A stretch of 63,295 nucleotides of DNA, taken from assembly GCF_004123195.1 (NCBI RefSeq), contig NZ_SDLI01000016.1:1-63295 (forward strand). The letters are read 5' to 3'. Of this stretch, positions 40,887 through 48,659 are shown one piece after another. The translations under genes were made by a program, and so were the position numbers. A model generated the notes under the pieces. It was not told the DNA's origin, ran no database searches, and saw nothing but the letters and a program-made list of their open reading frames with translations. The stretch's first letter is position 1. Each line of letters begins with the position of its first letter. This stretch comes from Ammoniphilus sp. CFH 90114. Its GTDB lineage: Bacteria > Bacillota > Bacilli > Aneurinibacillales > RAOX-1.

Positions 40887-41066
40887 ATGATTAATATCCT
40901 TTTGAACCACCTTTACGGAAATAAAGCTAAAGAACTGGCCAACACCCAATGGAAAAGTTTGAATCGCACCCTCAAATTTGATCGATATCAGCAAGCTCAA
41001 GAAACACCAGAAGTTAAGTCGAGCAACAAGCGTATCAAGGTCTTAAAAGGTAAATGGAGTGTGTAA
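40887..41066 (+). CDS. Fur-regulated small basic protein
   Basis: 59 residues (MINILLNHLYGNKAKELANT at the start, IKVLKGKWSV at the end), too short for ordinary gene lists. AAGGAG lies nine bases before the ATG, and the strong Fur-flanked promoter is 95 bases upstream. Composition is strongly basic: by count 12 Lys/Arg against 4 Asp/Glu. No signal peptide or long hydrophobic segment. It recalls the Fur-induced small basic proteins FbpA/FbpB/FbpC of Bacillus, which help an iron-sparing small RNA, but the sequence does not match what I know of them. The function is therefore inferred from regulation only. Confidence 0.7.
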   Translation: MINILLNHLYGNKAKELANTQWKSLNRTLKFDRYQQAQETPEVKSSNKRIKVLKGKWSV

Positions 41067-41084
41067 CATGACTTCCGACATAAA

Positions 41085-41112
41085 GGAGAAGCTTGGATAG
41101 CTTCTCCCTTAC
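41085..41112. terminator. hairpin between the small basic gene and the second MFS gene
   Basis: GGAGAAGC (41085-41092) pairs with GCTTCTCC (41100-41107). The T-runs are weak in both directions. Confidence 0.5.
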
Positions 41113-41116
41113 ATGT

Positions 41117-42316
41117 CTATTGTGCCATTGGAACACTAGCCTTCTTTGTATCTCTCACGCTCCACCATATAATTGATACCACGAGAAGTAAAGCAGCCGC
41201 TCCCCAATACATACTCTCTAGTCCAATTGACGCTAATAAAAAATAGCCTAATGTAGGTCCAATGGCAGAACCTAGATCCGTAGCAATAATGTAAGAGGTC
41301 GTTACCGCACCTTTCCATTCCTTCTTCGCCATATCTAGAGCCAAGGCATCGATAACGGTTGTGATCAAGGTAGCTGACATCTGCACGCCGAGGAGGATGA
41401 TCAGCCATAAAACCATCGGCACTTGCAAAGGAACTAAGGCAAAAATCACAGAGGTAATGAATAGAGCTATCGTTAAAGCTTTCTTCCTTCCCATGCCATC
41501 AGAGACCTTCCCAAATACAGGGGCCAAGATCGGCTCCCATCCCCAACGAATTCCTTGCATAATGCCTGCAAGAGTTGCGGCTCCAAGCGTTAGACCAACG
41601 ATCGTGATCATGGGATATCGGGTATCAATGAGGTGACTAAGCACCGCCACAAACAAACCTTGGAACAACATATTCAGGAACAGACCGGTTGTGAGCACGC
41701 CTAATACGGGTGGATTTTTAAATACTTGCAGCGTATGGGCTCGACCCACCTGCGGCACATACCCCCTAGCCGGATCGGAAAGTAAGAAGACCAAAGGAAG
41801 GGCGCATAATGCTGCACCTGCAAAAACCAGCGACACCATATACAACCCGGCTAGATCGGCAAAGATTCCCCCAATCACCATCCCAAACAAACTCCCAAGT
41901 CGATACAAACCATTGAAGGTGCCCATATAATGCCCTCTGTTCTCATCCGTTGATAGATCAGTAATCATGAGATAGGAGCCGATCCGAAGGAAACTCCATG
42001 CCACTCCCCATAAGCATCTCATGAGCACTAATATCCAGAAAGAAGAAAACAGACCATAGGACGAGGTTGTCATGATCGTTAAAACAATGGCTAAAATAAT
42101 TCCCGTACGCCTACTCAATTTCATAAATAGCCAGCTAATCACCGGATTCATCGGAAGACGAATAAACCGATTAACGGATAGTAAAATCCCCACTTCCCAC
42201 AAAGAAGCTAAACCAATCTCCTTCCAATGGGTAGGTAAAACTACATAAAGCATCGAATCTCCCAATAGACAGATGGCTGTAATGATGGCCATGATTTGAA
42301 CTTGTCTTTTCTCCAT
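41117..42316 (-). CDS. MFS transporter
   Basis: About 399 residues from ATG 42316 (AAGGAGAAGG upstream). Twelve hydrophobic helices: IMAIITAICLLGDSMLYVVL first; motif-A-like SRRTGIILAIVLTIM after helix 2; motif-A repeat FGKVSDGMGRKKALTIALFI in the second half. DENRGHYMGTFNGLYRLGSL and SYLMITDLS resemble multidrug or metabolite exporters of the YfcJ/YxiO-like groups. Convergent to the Fur-regulated small gene. Substrate cannot be assigned, although siderophore export would fit the neighbour. Confidence 0.82.
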   Translation of the reverse strand: MEKRQVQIMAIITAICLLGDSMLYVVLPTHWKEIGLASLWEVGILLSVNRFIRLPMNPVISWLFMKLSRRTGIILAIVLTIMTTSSYGLFSSFWILVLMRCLWGVAWSFLRIGSYLMITDLSTDENRGHYMGTFNGLYRLGSLFGMVIGGIFADLAGLYMVSLVFAGAALCALPLVFLLSDPARGYVPQVGRAHTLQVFKNPPVLGVLTTGLFLNMLFQGLFVAVLSHLIDTRYPMITIVGLTLGAATLAGIMQGIRWGWEPILAPVFGKVSDGMGRKKALTIALFITSVIFALVPLQVPMVLWLIILLGVQMSATLITTVIDALALDMAKKEWKGAVTTSYIIATDLGSAIGPTLGYFLLASIGLESMYWGAAALLLVVSIIWWSVRDTKKASVPMAQ

Positions 42317-42478
42317 GACCTTCTCCTTTCGTGCTGAGTAAGACACATTCCTCCTTGAAGTAACTAGTTGTAGTTTGCAAATACAAAAGTAAAAATCTCC
42401 AATATTTCACAAATTATGTACTATCTCATTATAAATTATTTTTACAGAATGTGGATTTATTTTTTTAAAAATAACGAA
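42317..42478. other. upstream region of the second MFS gene
   Basis: AT-rich; presumably holds the promoter of the MFS gene, but no clear hexamer pair or operator was found. Confidence 0.35.
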
Positions 42479-42512
42479 AAGCTGCTCACGATTGGGAAGT
42501 CGCGGCAGCTGA
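42479..42512 (-). terminator. hairpin after the ABM gene
   Basis: AGCTGC and GCAGCT arms with partly complementary inner bases, followed on the minus strand by TTTTCGTTATTTTT. Confidence 0.5.
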
Positions 42513-42600
42513 TTTTAAGTCGGGGCAACACCATCATTGCAGGTGTAAAGCTAGTATAACAGAATTCGATGTCGGTTCCGACTGGGAAAGTAAGGAGATG

Positions 42601-42933
42601 TTACACCTCTTGGAGTGAATACTCCTTCTCCACTTTGCAGATTCTCGTCTTATAATTCTCATACCAAGCCGTTTTCCCTTTTTCCTGCGCAAGCTGATGT
42701 TCTTCGTTGGCTTTCCACGAACGGATCGCCTCTAAAGACTCCCAGTAAGAAATCGTGACCCCGAAACCATCAGCGTCCCTCACACTTTCAACTCCTAGGA
42801 ATCCGGGCTGTTGGGAGGCTAGCGACACCATATGCTCTGCCATTCTCTCATATCCATGATCTCCTGCAGAGCGTTGATTCGTAAAGATGACAGCATAGTA
42901 AGGCGGTTGAGGCGTATGGGCGAATGTACTCAT
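42601..42933 (-). CDS. ABM-domain (antibiotic biosynthesis monooxygenase-like) protein
   Basis: 110 residues from ATG 42933, with AAGGAG nine bases upstream; the frame extends to 43026, but that part overlaps the DUF1272 gene. The ferredoxin-like ABM fold shows as YYAVIFTNQRSAGDHGYERM, FLGVESVRDADGFGVTISYW and ESLEAIRSWKANEEHQLAQE. Proteins of this type are annotated as heme-degrading or quinol monooxygenase-like, and often act on reactive small molecules. Its start codon overlaps the stop of the preceding gene (ATGA), so the pair is coupled. Confidence 0.83.
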   Translation of the reverse strand: MSTFAHTPQPPYYAVIFTNQRSAGDHGYERMAEHMVSLASQQPGFLGVESVRDADGFGVTISYWESLEAIRSWKANEEHQLAQEKGKTAWYENYKTRICKVEKEYSLQEV

Positions 42934-43109
42934 TCTTGGAGTCTCCTTGGTCTTCTGACCAGCTCCCCTCCACAGTTGGGGCAAGTATGATCCATTTCTT
43001 CGGTACAGGGAGTGCAAAAAGTACATTCATAGACACATATAAAGGCTAGAGCTTGATCCCCAAGAGAGGATTCACAGCGTTCACAGTTTTCTCTCATTTC
43101 TAATGCCAT
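42930..43109 (-). CDS. DUF1272 zinc-ribbon protein
   Basis: 59 residues missed by longer cut-offs. MALEMRENCERCESSLGDQA then FICVYECTFCTPCTEEM and CPNCGGELVRRPRR give four CxxC-type pairs and the typical DUF1272 ending. AAGGGG precedes the ATG at 43109. It overlaps the ABM gene start by four bases. Zinc-binding is expected from the cysteines; the role is unknown. Confidence 0.85.
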   Translation of the reverse strand: MALEMRENCERCESSLGDQALAFICVYECTFCTPCTEEMDHTCPNCGGELVRRPRRLQE

Positions 43110-43183
43110 CGTTAAGGCCCCTTTTCTAGTAGGTTTACATCAGAAATATACCATTCCTCCCATTTCGATGTTAGGGCCAGTTT

Positions 43184-44071
43184 TCAACTTTTATTGGAGG
43201 TCAGATTGGAGTGACCTTTTGCCTTCCCATTACTCCCAAACAATCTAATTTTCTCAATCACTTTCTTTTTTACCGCTTCTCTTGATTCACCATGCACAGT
43301 GGCCAAATGATATTCCTTAGGATTCTTCTCCCACACCTTTTGCGCTGCTAACGTAAAAGCGTGTCGAAGTTCCGTATCTACATTAATTTTCGCAATGCCC
43401 AAGGGGATTGCTTCACGGATCAAGTGGTCGGGTACACCAGAGCCTCCGTGCAAAACTAGCGGCAGAGAACATGCTAATTGGATGTCATCCAATCGGTCAA
43501 AATGAATCTTGGGCACCCCTCTATAAAATCCATGGGCTGTTCCTACAGCCACCGCTAAATAATCCACTCCCGTTTCCCCTACAAATCGCACAGCATCTTC
43601 TACGTTCGTGAGAAAGGCCTCTTCCTCGCTTACCGTTAAATCATCTTCCGTACCAGCGATTCTCCCCAGTTCCCCTTCAACCGAAATCCCTACAGCATGG
43701 GCCGCTTCGACCACGCGTTTCGTTATCTCAATATTTTTTTCAAGCGGATGGTGAGAGCCATCGTACATCACGGATTGAAATTGAAGTTGAATCGCTTGGA
43801 CCGCCTGTTCAAAGCTATTTCCATGGTCTAAATGAATGGCTGCCTCTGCTTCCACTCCCTCTCCCAATGTCTCAATGAGCTTAACCATCGCTTTCATTCC
43901 GGCATGCTTGATGACCCGTTGGCCAATTTGAATCATGACTGGGGCTCTCTCTTCAACAGAAGCGGCTAGAATCGCTTGAACCGTTTCAATATTATGTGCG
44001 CTAAACGCACCTACAGCATATCCTTCCGCTCTTGCTTTTACGAGCATGTCTTTTCCTGACACAAGCTTCAT
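43184..44071 (-). CDS. class II (zinc) ketose-bisphosphate aldolase
   Basis: 295 residues. The metal and substrate motifs come in order: GAFSAHNIETVQAILAASVE, AAIHLDHGNSFEQAV (catalytic Asp and first zinc His), SVMYDGSHHPLEKNIEITKR, EGELGRIAGTEDDLT, VAVGTAHGFYRG (second zinc His), LVLHGGSGVP (third His) and KINVDTELR. Family members cleave fructose-, tagatose- or modified ketose-bisphosphates to DHAP and an aldehyde. The Met-Tyr-Asp-Gly-Ser and SHHPLEK segments depart from usual FbaA (SVMIDxS), hinting at a non-standard substrate. Its ATG overlaps the kinase stop by one base. Last gene of the catabolic operon. Confidence 0.88.
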   Translation of the reverse strand: MKLVSGKDMLVKARAEGYAVGAFSAHNIETVQAILAASVEERAPVMIQIGQRVIKHAGMKAMVKLIETLGEGVEAEAAIHLDHGNSFEQAVQAIQLQFQSVMYDGSHHPLEKNIEITKRVVEAAHAVGISVEGELGRIAGTEDDLTVSEEEAFLTNVEDAVRFVGETGVDYLAVAVGTAHGFYRGVPKIHFDRLDDIQLACSLPLVLHGGSGVPDHLIREAIPLGIAKINVDTELRHAFTLAAQKVWEKNPKEYHLATVHGESREAVKKKVIEKIRLFGSNGKAKGHSNLTSNKS

Positions 44072-45273
44072 CAGTTTCCCCCCTTTTTCAAAAAGTGTTG
44101 GCTAGAATTCCAGGCTGGATAGGCCTCCAAGTCATCTCCAACCAGGGATCGAAGCCATTTTTTAAATAGGGCTCCCTCCCCCTGTTCGATCTCATGGAGT
44201 AGACTCTCCGGCATTCTTCTTTCTTTGCCCGCGACATCCGATAGACTACATTTACCGACACGATAAGTATCACCTTCGGAATCTTTAATCAGGGTAAGCA
44301 TGTGTCCGGATATACCCTGATCCAATAAGCGGACTGCCTCTTGGCCCAACAGTCCGGCTTCATACCGATCTGTCTTGGATACTGTCGCGGCGCAGCAACG
44401 CTGATTCATGCCAAGCAACTCTGCCCGGACAGACAAATTCATCTCCCCGCTGACTTTATCAGCCAAATATTTAGAAGCCCCGCCCAAGACCGTTTTGCCC
44501 CCCTCGCGTAAGCTTATTTGAGATAATACCTGGCCTTGTTCATCGCGAATCCCTTCACTAATGACCACTAGAGCATAGCCGACATCTTTGACCACCTTGG
44601 AAACATCCTGAAGAAACAACTCTATGGAAAAGGGGGTTTCTGGTACATAGATCAGATGAGGCGGATGTTCCTGACTTTCTTTTAGAAGTATACTTGCGGC
44701 CGTTAGCCATCCTACATTGCGCCCCATCGTCTCAACGATTCGGACGTTCTCAAAATTACGCATGGACTTCAGGTCTTCTCCTATATCCCTTACCGTAGAA
44801 GCGACATACCGTGCAGCACTGCCATAGCCCGGAGTGTGATCCGTAACCAAGAGATCATTGTCAACAGTTTTCGGAATTCCGATCACCTGCAACTCATAGT
44901 TCATCGCCGCAGCTGTTTCCTCCATAAGCTGACAGGCTTTCATTGTCCCGTTGCCGCCGATCAAAACAAGAGAATGAATCTCTTGTTTTTTCAGATTCTC
45001 TACGGCTAGTTGAAGACCATCTTCCTGAACACTCCATCTCCCCGAACCTAATATAGCGCCGGGTGCAAAGCGAAAAGGCTCTAGTTCCTTAAATTTTTCT
45101 TCATCAATCTCAACGATCCAATTTTCCATAAGCCCCTGAAGGGCATTAATAATACCAAAGACCGTGTAACTCTTCATAGCTTCCTCTATGAAGTAAATCA
45201 AGCTGGTGTTGATCACCGCCGTTGGACCGCCTGCCTGACCTATCGCTACTCTAGGCTTTTTTCCCAGATTCAT
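44071..45273 (-). CDS. phosphofructokinase-family kinase
   Basis: 400 residues of the PfkA fold. Nucleotide loop VAIGQAGGPTAVINTSL; second loop LIGGNGTMKACQLMEE, where Asn stands in the position of the usual Asp in GGDG/GGDD; catalytic GIPKTVDNDLLVTDHTPGYG with the Lys of the PPi/clade-X enzymes; and substrate-binding ETMGRNVGWLTA. The GGN is unusual and leaves open whether ATP or pyrophosphate is the donor. Placed between an isomerase and an aldolase gene, it should phosphorylate the ketose-phosphate or ketose made from the locus sugar at C1. Confidence 0.87.
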   Translation of the reverse strand: MNLGKKPRVAIGQAGGPTAVINTSLIYFIEEAMKSYTVFGIINALQGLMENWIVEIDEEKFKELEPFRFAPGAILGSGRWSVQEDGLQLAVENLKKQEIHSLVLIGGNGTMKACQLMEETAAAMNYELQVIGIPKTVDNDLLVTDHTPGYGSAARYVASTVRDIGEDLKSMRNFENVRIVETMGRNVGWLTAASILLKESQEHPPHLIYVPETPFSIELFLQDVSKVVKDVGYALVVISEGIRDEQGQVLSQISLREGGKTVLGGASKYLADKVSGEMNLSVRAELLGMNQRCCAATVSKTDRYEAGLLGQEAVRLLDQGISGHMLTLIKDSEGDTYRVGKCSLSDVAGKERRMPESLLHEIEQGEGALFKKWLRSLVGDDLEAYPAWNSSQHFLKKGGN

Positions 45274-45289
45274 ATAAGCCCCTCTCTAG

Positions 45290-46630
45290 TTATAGATACG
45301 TGACCGCTTCGATTCCTAGCATTTTGCTTAATTCTATTAATTCCTCTACTGCATCGTCATAAATAATCGAATAATGCGGCTCGAATCCCTCCATCATCAA
45401 GGAATGAACTACAGTCTTCGCATCCCCCCGAAGCTGCACTTCTACCGTCGTTCCATTGAAACACTGAGGACGATCAAGTGCCTCACCTCGCATAATCAAC
45501 ATGCGGTAACAATCGCTCAATTTACTCAAGCGGGCAATCGTAACTTGCCCCGGCTTCAAACCAAATTCCAAAGTAAATCCAAGCTTGCGATTAGGATGAA
45601 CTCCAGCAACTGCTCCAGTAGCCGGATGTGCCAGAGAGTAAGCACCTGCTCCACAATGCCAGAACACAACGCTGTTGCTTTCCTCATTTAGATGAACCAA
45701 GTCACCGAGATAAGGGGCTGCCCCTCCGCTTAACTCCCGCTGAATATACATGGTAATCGCTCCGTGGATGTCTGACTCACATGAAGAAACGACGCCATCC
45801 TCCGTAAATTGGGATAACGTAGAGCAAGCCGCTGCACCCATCTCGGTAAAAAAATCCGGCCAGCATCTTACAGCTGTCGCTTTGATACCATGAGTATCAA
45901 TATATTTTTTAAGATGGGACGAAAACTTGGCAAATTTAATAGCCGTTTCCTCATCCTTATTTAAACCAACGACTTTCGAGGCCGCAGACTCGAGCATAGG
46001 GCGCCATTCTTCTTCTGGGGCTTCCATGGATTTCTTAAACAGATCATGCAAATGGAGGTGGTGGACACGGACCCCCATTTGCTTTTTCAGCTCTAATTCA
46101 TCTGTCCCGGAAAAGAAGAAGCCTGGAGGATGTTCACCAACTACCCCAACTGCTAAGGTAGACAATTTCTTCTGGACTTGTTTGGCCTTTAGCTTGCTCA
46201 GCAGCTTTTTCTGCGTGTATCCTTCCGTTGGATTCCCTAATAGGAAATCATAGTCGCGCTTAAAATATTTCAAGGCATTACAGGTGCTATTCCCTCCGGT
46301 TAAGGAATTGAGTCGTAGTCTTCCCCCTATTTCAGGCTCGCGGACCGACCATACGAGAATCGATTGCTTGTAATGGTCCATCAGCTTAACGATGAACTCA
46401 GCATCGGCAAAGGTAATCATTTGAAATAAGAGAAGATCCGGCTTTTGATTAGCACCTTGAATAAAGGCTTCAAGCTCTTCTACTGAAGTTAGAATTTCCT
46501 GAGGGGCACTCAGATTCATACTATACTTTTGCAGCCAACTTTTTGTTTCCTTAAAATAGCGATTAGCCGTCTCCATATCAAAGGTTTTTCTGCCGATGGG
46601 AAAATACGCCACACTTACATCAAACATCAT
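45290..46630 (-). CDS. L-fucose/L-arabinose-isomerase-fold protein
   Basis: 446 residues. N-terminal Rossmann-like halves (MMFDVSVAYFPIGRKTF, PDLLLFQMITFADAEF, ILVWSVREPEIGGRLRLNSL) are followed by the conserved core AVRCWPDFFTEMGAAACSTL, EDGVVSSCESDIHGAITMYI and VVFWHCGAGAYSLAHP. That core holds the Glu/Asp/His manganese site of the FucI/AraA family (E in FTEMG, E/D in CESD, H in WHCGAG). It is distant from true FucI and AraA. With the adjacent kinase and aldolase it is the best candidate for the aldose-ketose isomerase of the pathway. The RBS GGGAGG precedes it. Confidence 0.8.
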   Translation of the reverse strand: MMFDVSVAYFPIGRKTFDMETANRYFKETKSWLQKYSMNLSAPQEILTSVEELEAFIQGANQKPDLLLFQMITFADAEFIVKLMDHYKQSILVWSVREPEIGGRLRLNSLTGGNSTCNALKYFKRDYDFLLGNPTEGYTQKKLLSKLKAKQVQKKLSTLAVGVVGEHPPGFFFSGTDELELKKQMGVRVHHLHLHDLFKKSMEAPEEEWRPMLESAASKVVGLNKDEETAIKFAKFSSHLKKYIDTHGIKATAVRCWPDFFTEMGAAACSTLSQFTEDGVVSSCESDIHGAITMYIQRELSGGAAPYLGDLVHLNEESNSVVFWHCGAGAYSLAHPATGAVAGVHPNRKLGFTLEFGLKPGQVTIARLSKLSDCYRMLIMRGEALDRPQCFNGTTVEVQLRGDAKTVVHSLMMEGFEPHYSIIYDDAVEELIELSKMLGIEAVTYL

Positions 46631-46642
46631 AGTGCCTCCCTA

Positions 46643-47518
46643 TTAAATAAATTGCTCTAAGTGCCTTTTGGCGTGGAGCAAGCCTTTTTGCACCAACTCC
46701 TCGGTTCCTTCCCAAATTGGATCTTCGTGCTCAATGCTAAGGACGTGATCATACCCAATTTCGTGTAGGGCGGTTATAAATTTATTCCAATCGACGTCTC
46801 CTTGACCTGGAATCCGATGCCTCCACCACTTCATTGTCAACATTCCTTCCTTACGCAACACATTGAGAAGGACTTCCGTATCTTTCGCCTGGGCCAGCAC
46901 GATGCGATCTTTAAAGTCATGGACGGCTTCTACATAATCAATGCCTTGCCAAACTAAGTGAGAGGGATCTATATTTAAACCGAGTGCGTTTGATGGAACA
47001 CGAGTGAACAACTCCTTCCAGAGATAGGGGGAAACAGCGATGTTATAAACGGGAGGCCAAAACTCATACATAGGACAATTTTCAAACGCTAACGATACTC
47101 CGTATTTCTCTGCTTTTTCGGCTATCGCGGGGAACACCTGCTCATACATATCGAGGTTTTCTTCGATCGTCTTTAGCGGGTCGCGGCCTGTAAACGTTGA
47201 TACCACCTTTACCCCCATGTTGCTTGCTGCACGGAGGAGCATGTCAATGTACTCGACAGCTTCGGCCCGCTTGCTCTCATCGGGTGAGAGGAACGGAATG
47301 GCTCCAAACATAATGCCGATAATCGGCATGTCGTAACTTTCCTGCAGCTTCATGATGGACGTGGTGTTCTTCCCTTCCGCCAGCTCCTTCCAGTTAATAT
47401 GCTTATATCTAGGGCCACCATGAAGTTCAATTCCATAAAATCCATGTTCTTTCGCCCAAGCAAAGGTTTTCTCCAATTCCCAATCTCTAAAGCAAGAGTG
47501 ATACAGTCCGATTCGCAT
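46643..47518 (-). CDS. sugar-phosphate isomerase/epimerase-like TIM-barrel protein (locus copy 1)
   Basis: 291 residues from ATG 47518 (the TTG frame to 47539 is spurious). An AP-endonuclease-2-type barrel: GLYHSCFRDWELEKTFAWAK, GFYGIELHGG, VSLAFENCPM (metal Glu), GLNIDPSHLVWQGIDY (Asp and His), VLAQAKDTEVLL, and the closing WRHRIPGQGDVDWNKFITAL with VLSIEHEDP (Glu). All four usual metal-ligand positions are retained. Such proteins epimerise, isomerise or, as in keto-glycoside pathways, lyse oxidised sugars. It follows the Gfo/Idh gene, a common pair. Confidence 0.85.
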   Translation of the reverse strand: MRIGLYHSCFRDWELEKTFAWAKEHGFYGIELHGGPRYKHINWKELAEGKNTTSIMKLQESYDMPIIGIMFGAIPFLSPDESKRAEAVEYIDMLLRAASNMGVKVVSTFTGRDPLKTIEENLDMYEQVFPAIAEKAEKYGVSLAFENCPMYEFWPPVYNIAVSPYLWKELFTRVPSNALGLNIDPSHLVWQGIDYVEAVHDFKDRIVLAQAKDTEVLLNVLRKEGMLTMKWWRHRIPGQGDVDWNKFITALHEIGYDHVLSIEHEDPIWEGTEELVQKGLLHAKRHLEQFI

Positions 47519-47550
47519 GCTTTCATCCCATCCTTTCAATCCATTAAAAT

Positions 47551-48573
47551 TTAGACGGTGACCACTTGACCTGTTTCAATCGATTCGAGAACCGCGTAGG
47601 ACAGCTTCAACATTTCCATTCCTAGTTCAAACCCATAAGGCTCGGGTGCATTCGTTTGCAGGGCCTCAATAAAGGCTTCAAACTCGACTTTATGTAGTTC
47701 TCTCTTTTCCAAGGGAACCACTTCAAGCTGATCTCCAATATACAACTTGACCTCTGTTCCACTGTCCCTTCCCCAAGTATTGAAATACCCGACAGCGCCA
47801 CCCTTCGGGCCGAATATTCGATCTGGATTTGCCTGAAGTTGGGTATCCTTAGCTAAGCCCCAGGATATGGTCATCGTTCCGATATCCCCTGATTCATATT
47901 CGATGGTGATGATCGCCGTATCCACAGCCAATTCTTTAAAATGTGCGATTTCAGGGCGACCCTTTCCTAATATCCCTCCTCTTGCGTAAACCTTCTTTGG
48001 TTTAGAACGAAAAATCGTTTGCCACATTAAGAAGAAGTGACAACAAGTATCCACAACAGGACCCTGGTTTCCGTCCTTATCATGCATGGCAATCTTCGGT
48101 CTTACCTCTTGCAGAAGATCCGAGCTGAACACCATCGGGGAGCCGAATACTCCTTCCTCAGCCCACTTCTGAACTAGTTCAACGCCATGAGCAAAATTAC
48201 GTTGAAAGCCCAACCCGAATTTCACTCCCGCTTCCTTCACCGCCTTCTGCATCCTCTCCACTTCTTCCCATGAGCTTGCTAAGGGCTTCTCACAAAATAC
48301 GTGTTTGCCATGCTGGGCAGCCAGGATGGTAGCAGGGCCATGATAGACCAGAGGCAGCGCAATAGAAACAACATCAATATCGCTACGTGTTACAGATTCG
48401 GTAAAGTCCATGTAAACCTGTTCAACCCCTGCCTTTTTGGCTAAATCAAAAGCTCTATTTTTGTCCGTATCGGTAATCGACACCACTTCATGGCCGGCCA
48501 ACTGCCAACCTTGCACATGACAGCGCCCCATGTCTCCAGCACCAAGCACGGCAATTCTGTACCGTTTCCCCAT
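47551..48573 (-). CDS. Gfo/Idh/MocA-family NAD(P)-dependent oxidoreductase
   Basis: 340 residues. Rossmann motif IAVLGAGDMGRCHVQGWQLA, the family EKP motif HVFCEKPLASSWEEVERM, and the catalytic-region DTCCHFFLMWQTIF with His. The C-terminal sheet begins VDTAIITIEYESGDIGTMTI. Members oxidise sugar or inositol hydroxyls, often at C3. Paired with a TIM-barrel isomerase, it suggests a step on a glycoside or on an inositol-like ring before the isomerase-kinase-aldolase steps. AAAGGAG precedes the ATG. Confidence 0.86.
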   Translation of the reverse strand: MGKRYRIAVLGAGDMGRCHVQGWQLAGHEVVSITDTDKNRAFDLAKKAGVEQVYMDFTESVTRSDIDVVSIALPLVYHGPATILAAQHGKHVFCEKPLASSWEEVERMQKAVKEAGVKFGLGFQRNFAHGVELVQKWAEEGVFGSPMVFSSDLLQEVRPKIAMHDKDGNQGPVVDTCCHFFLMWQTIFRSKPKKVYARGGILGKGRPEIAHFKELAVDTAIITIEYESGDIGTMTISWGLAKDTQLQANPDRIFGPKGGAVGYFNTWGRDSGTEVKLYIGDQLEVVPLEKRELHKVEFEAFIEALQTNAPEPYGFELGMEMLKLSYAVLESIETGQVVTV

Positions 48574-48659
48574 ATCGTCACTCCTTTGACTTTTTTAATT
48601 GATAATTATAATAAAAATAAATATTCAGAATAATAATAGCGTGCTCTATCCTTTAGGGG

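Noticed and set aside
40887-41066. Direct assignment of the small basic ORF to FbpA, FbpB or FbpC
   Set aside because: Regulation and charge fit, but the sequence does not resemble those families as I know them.
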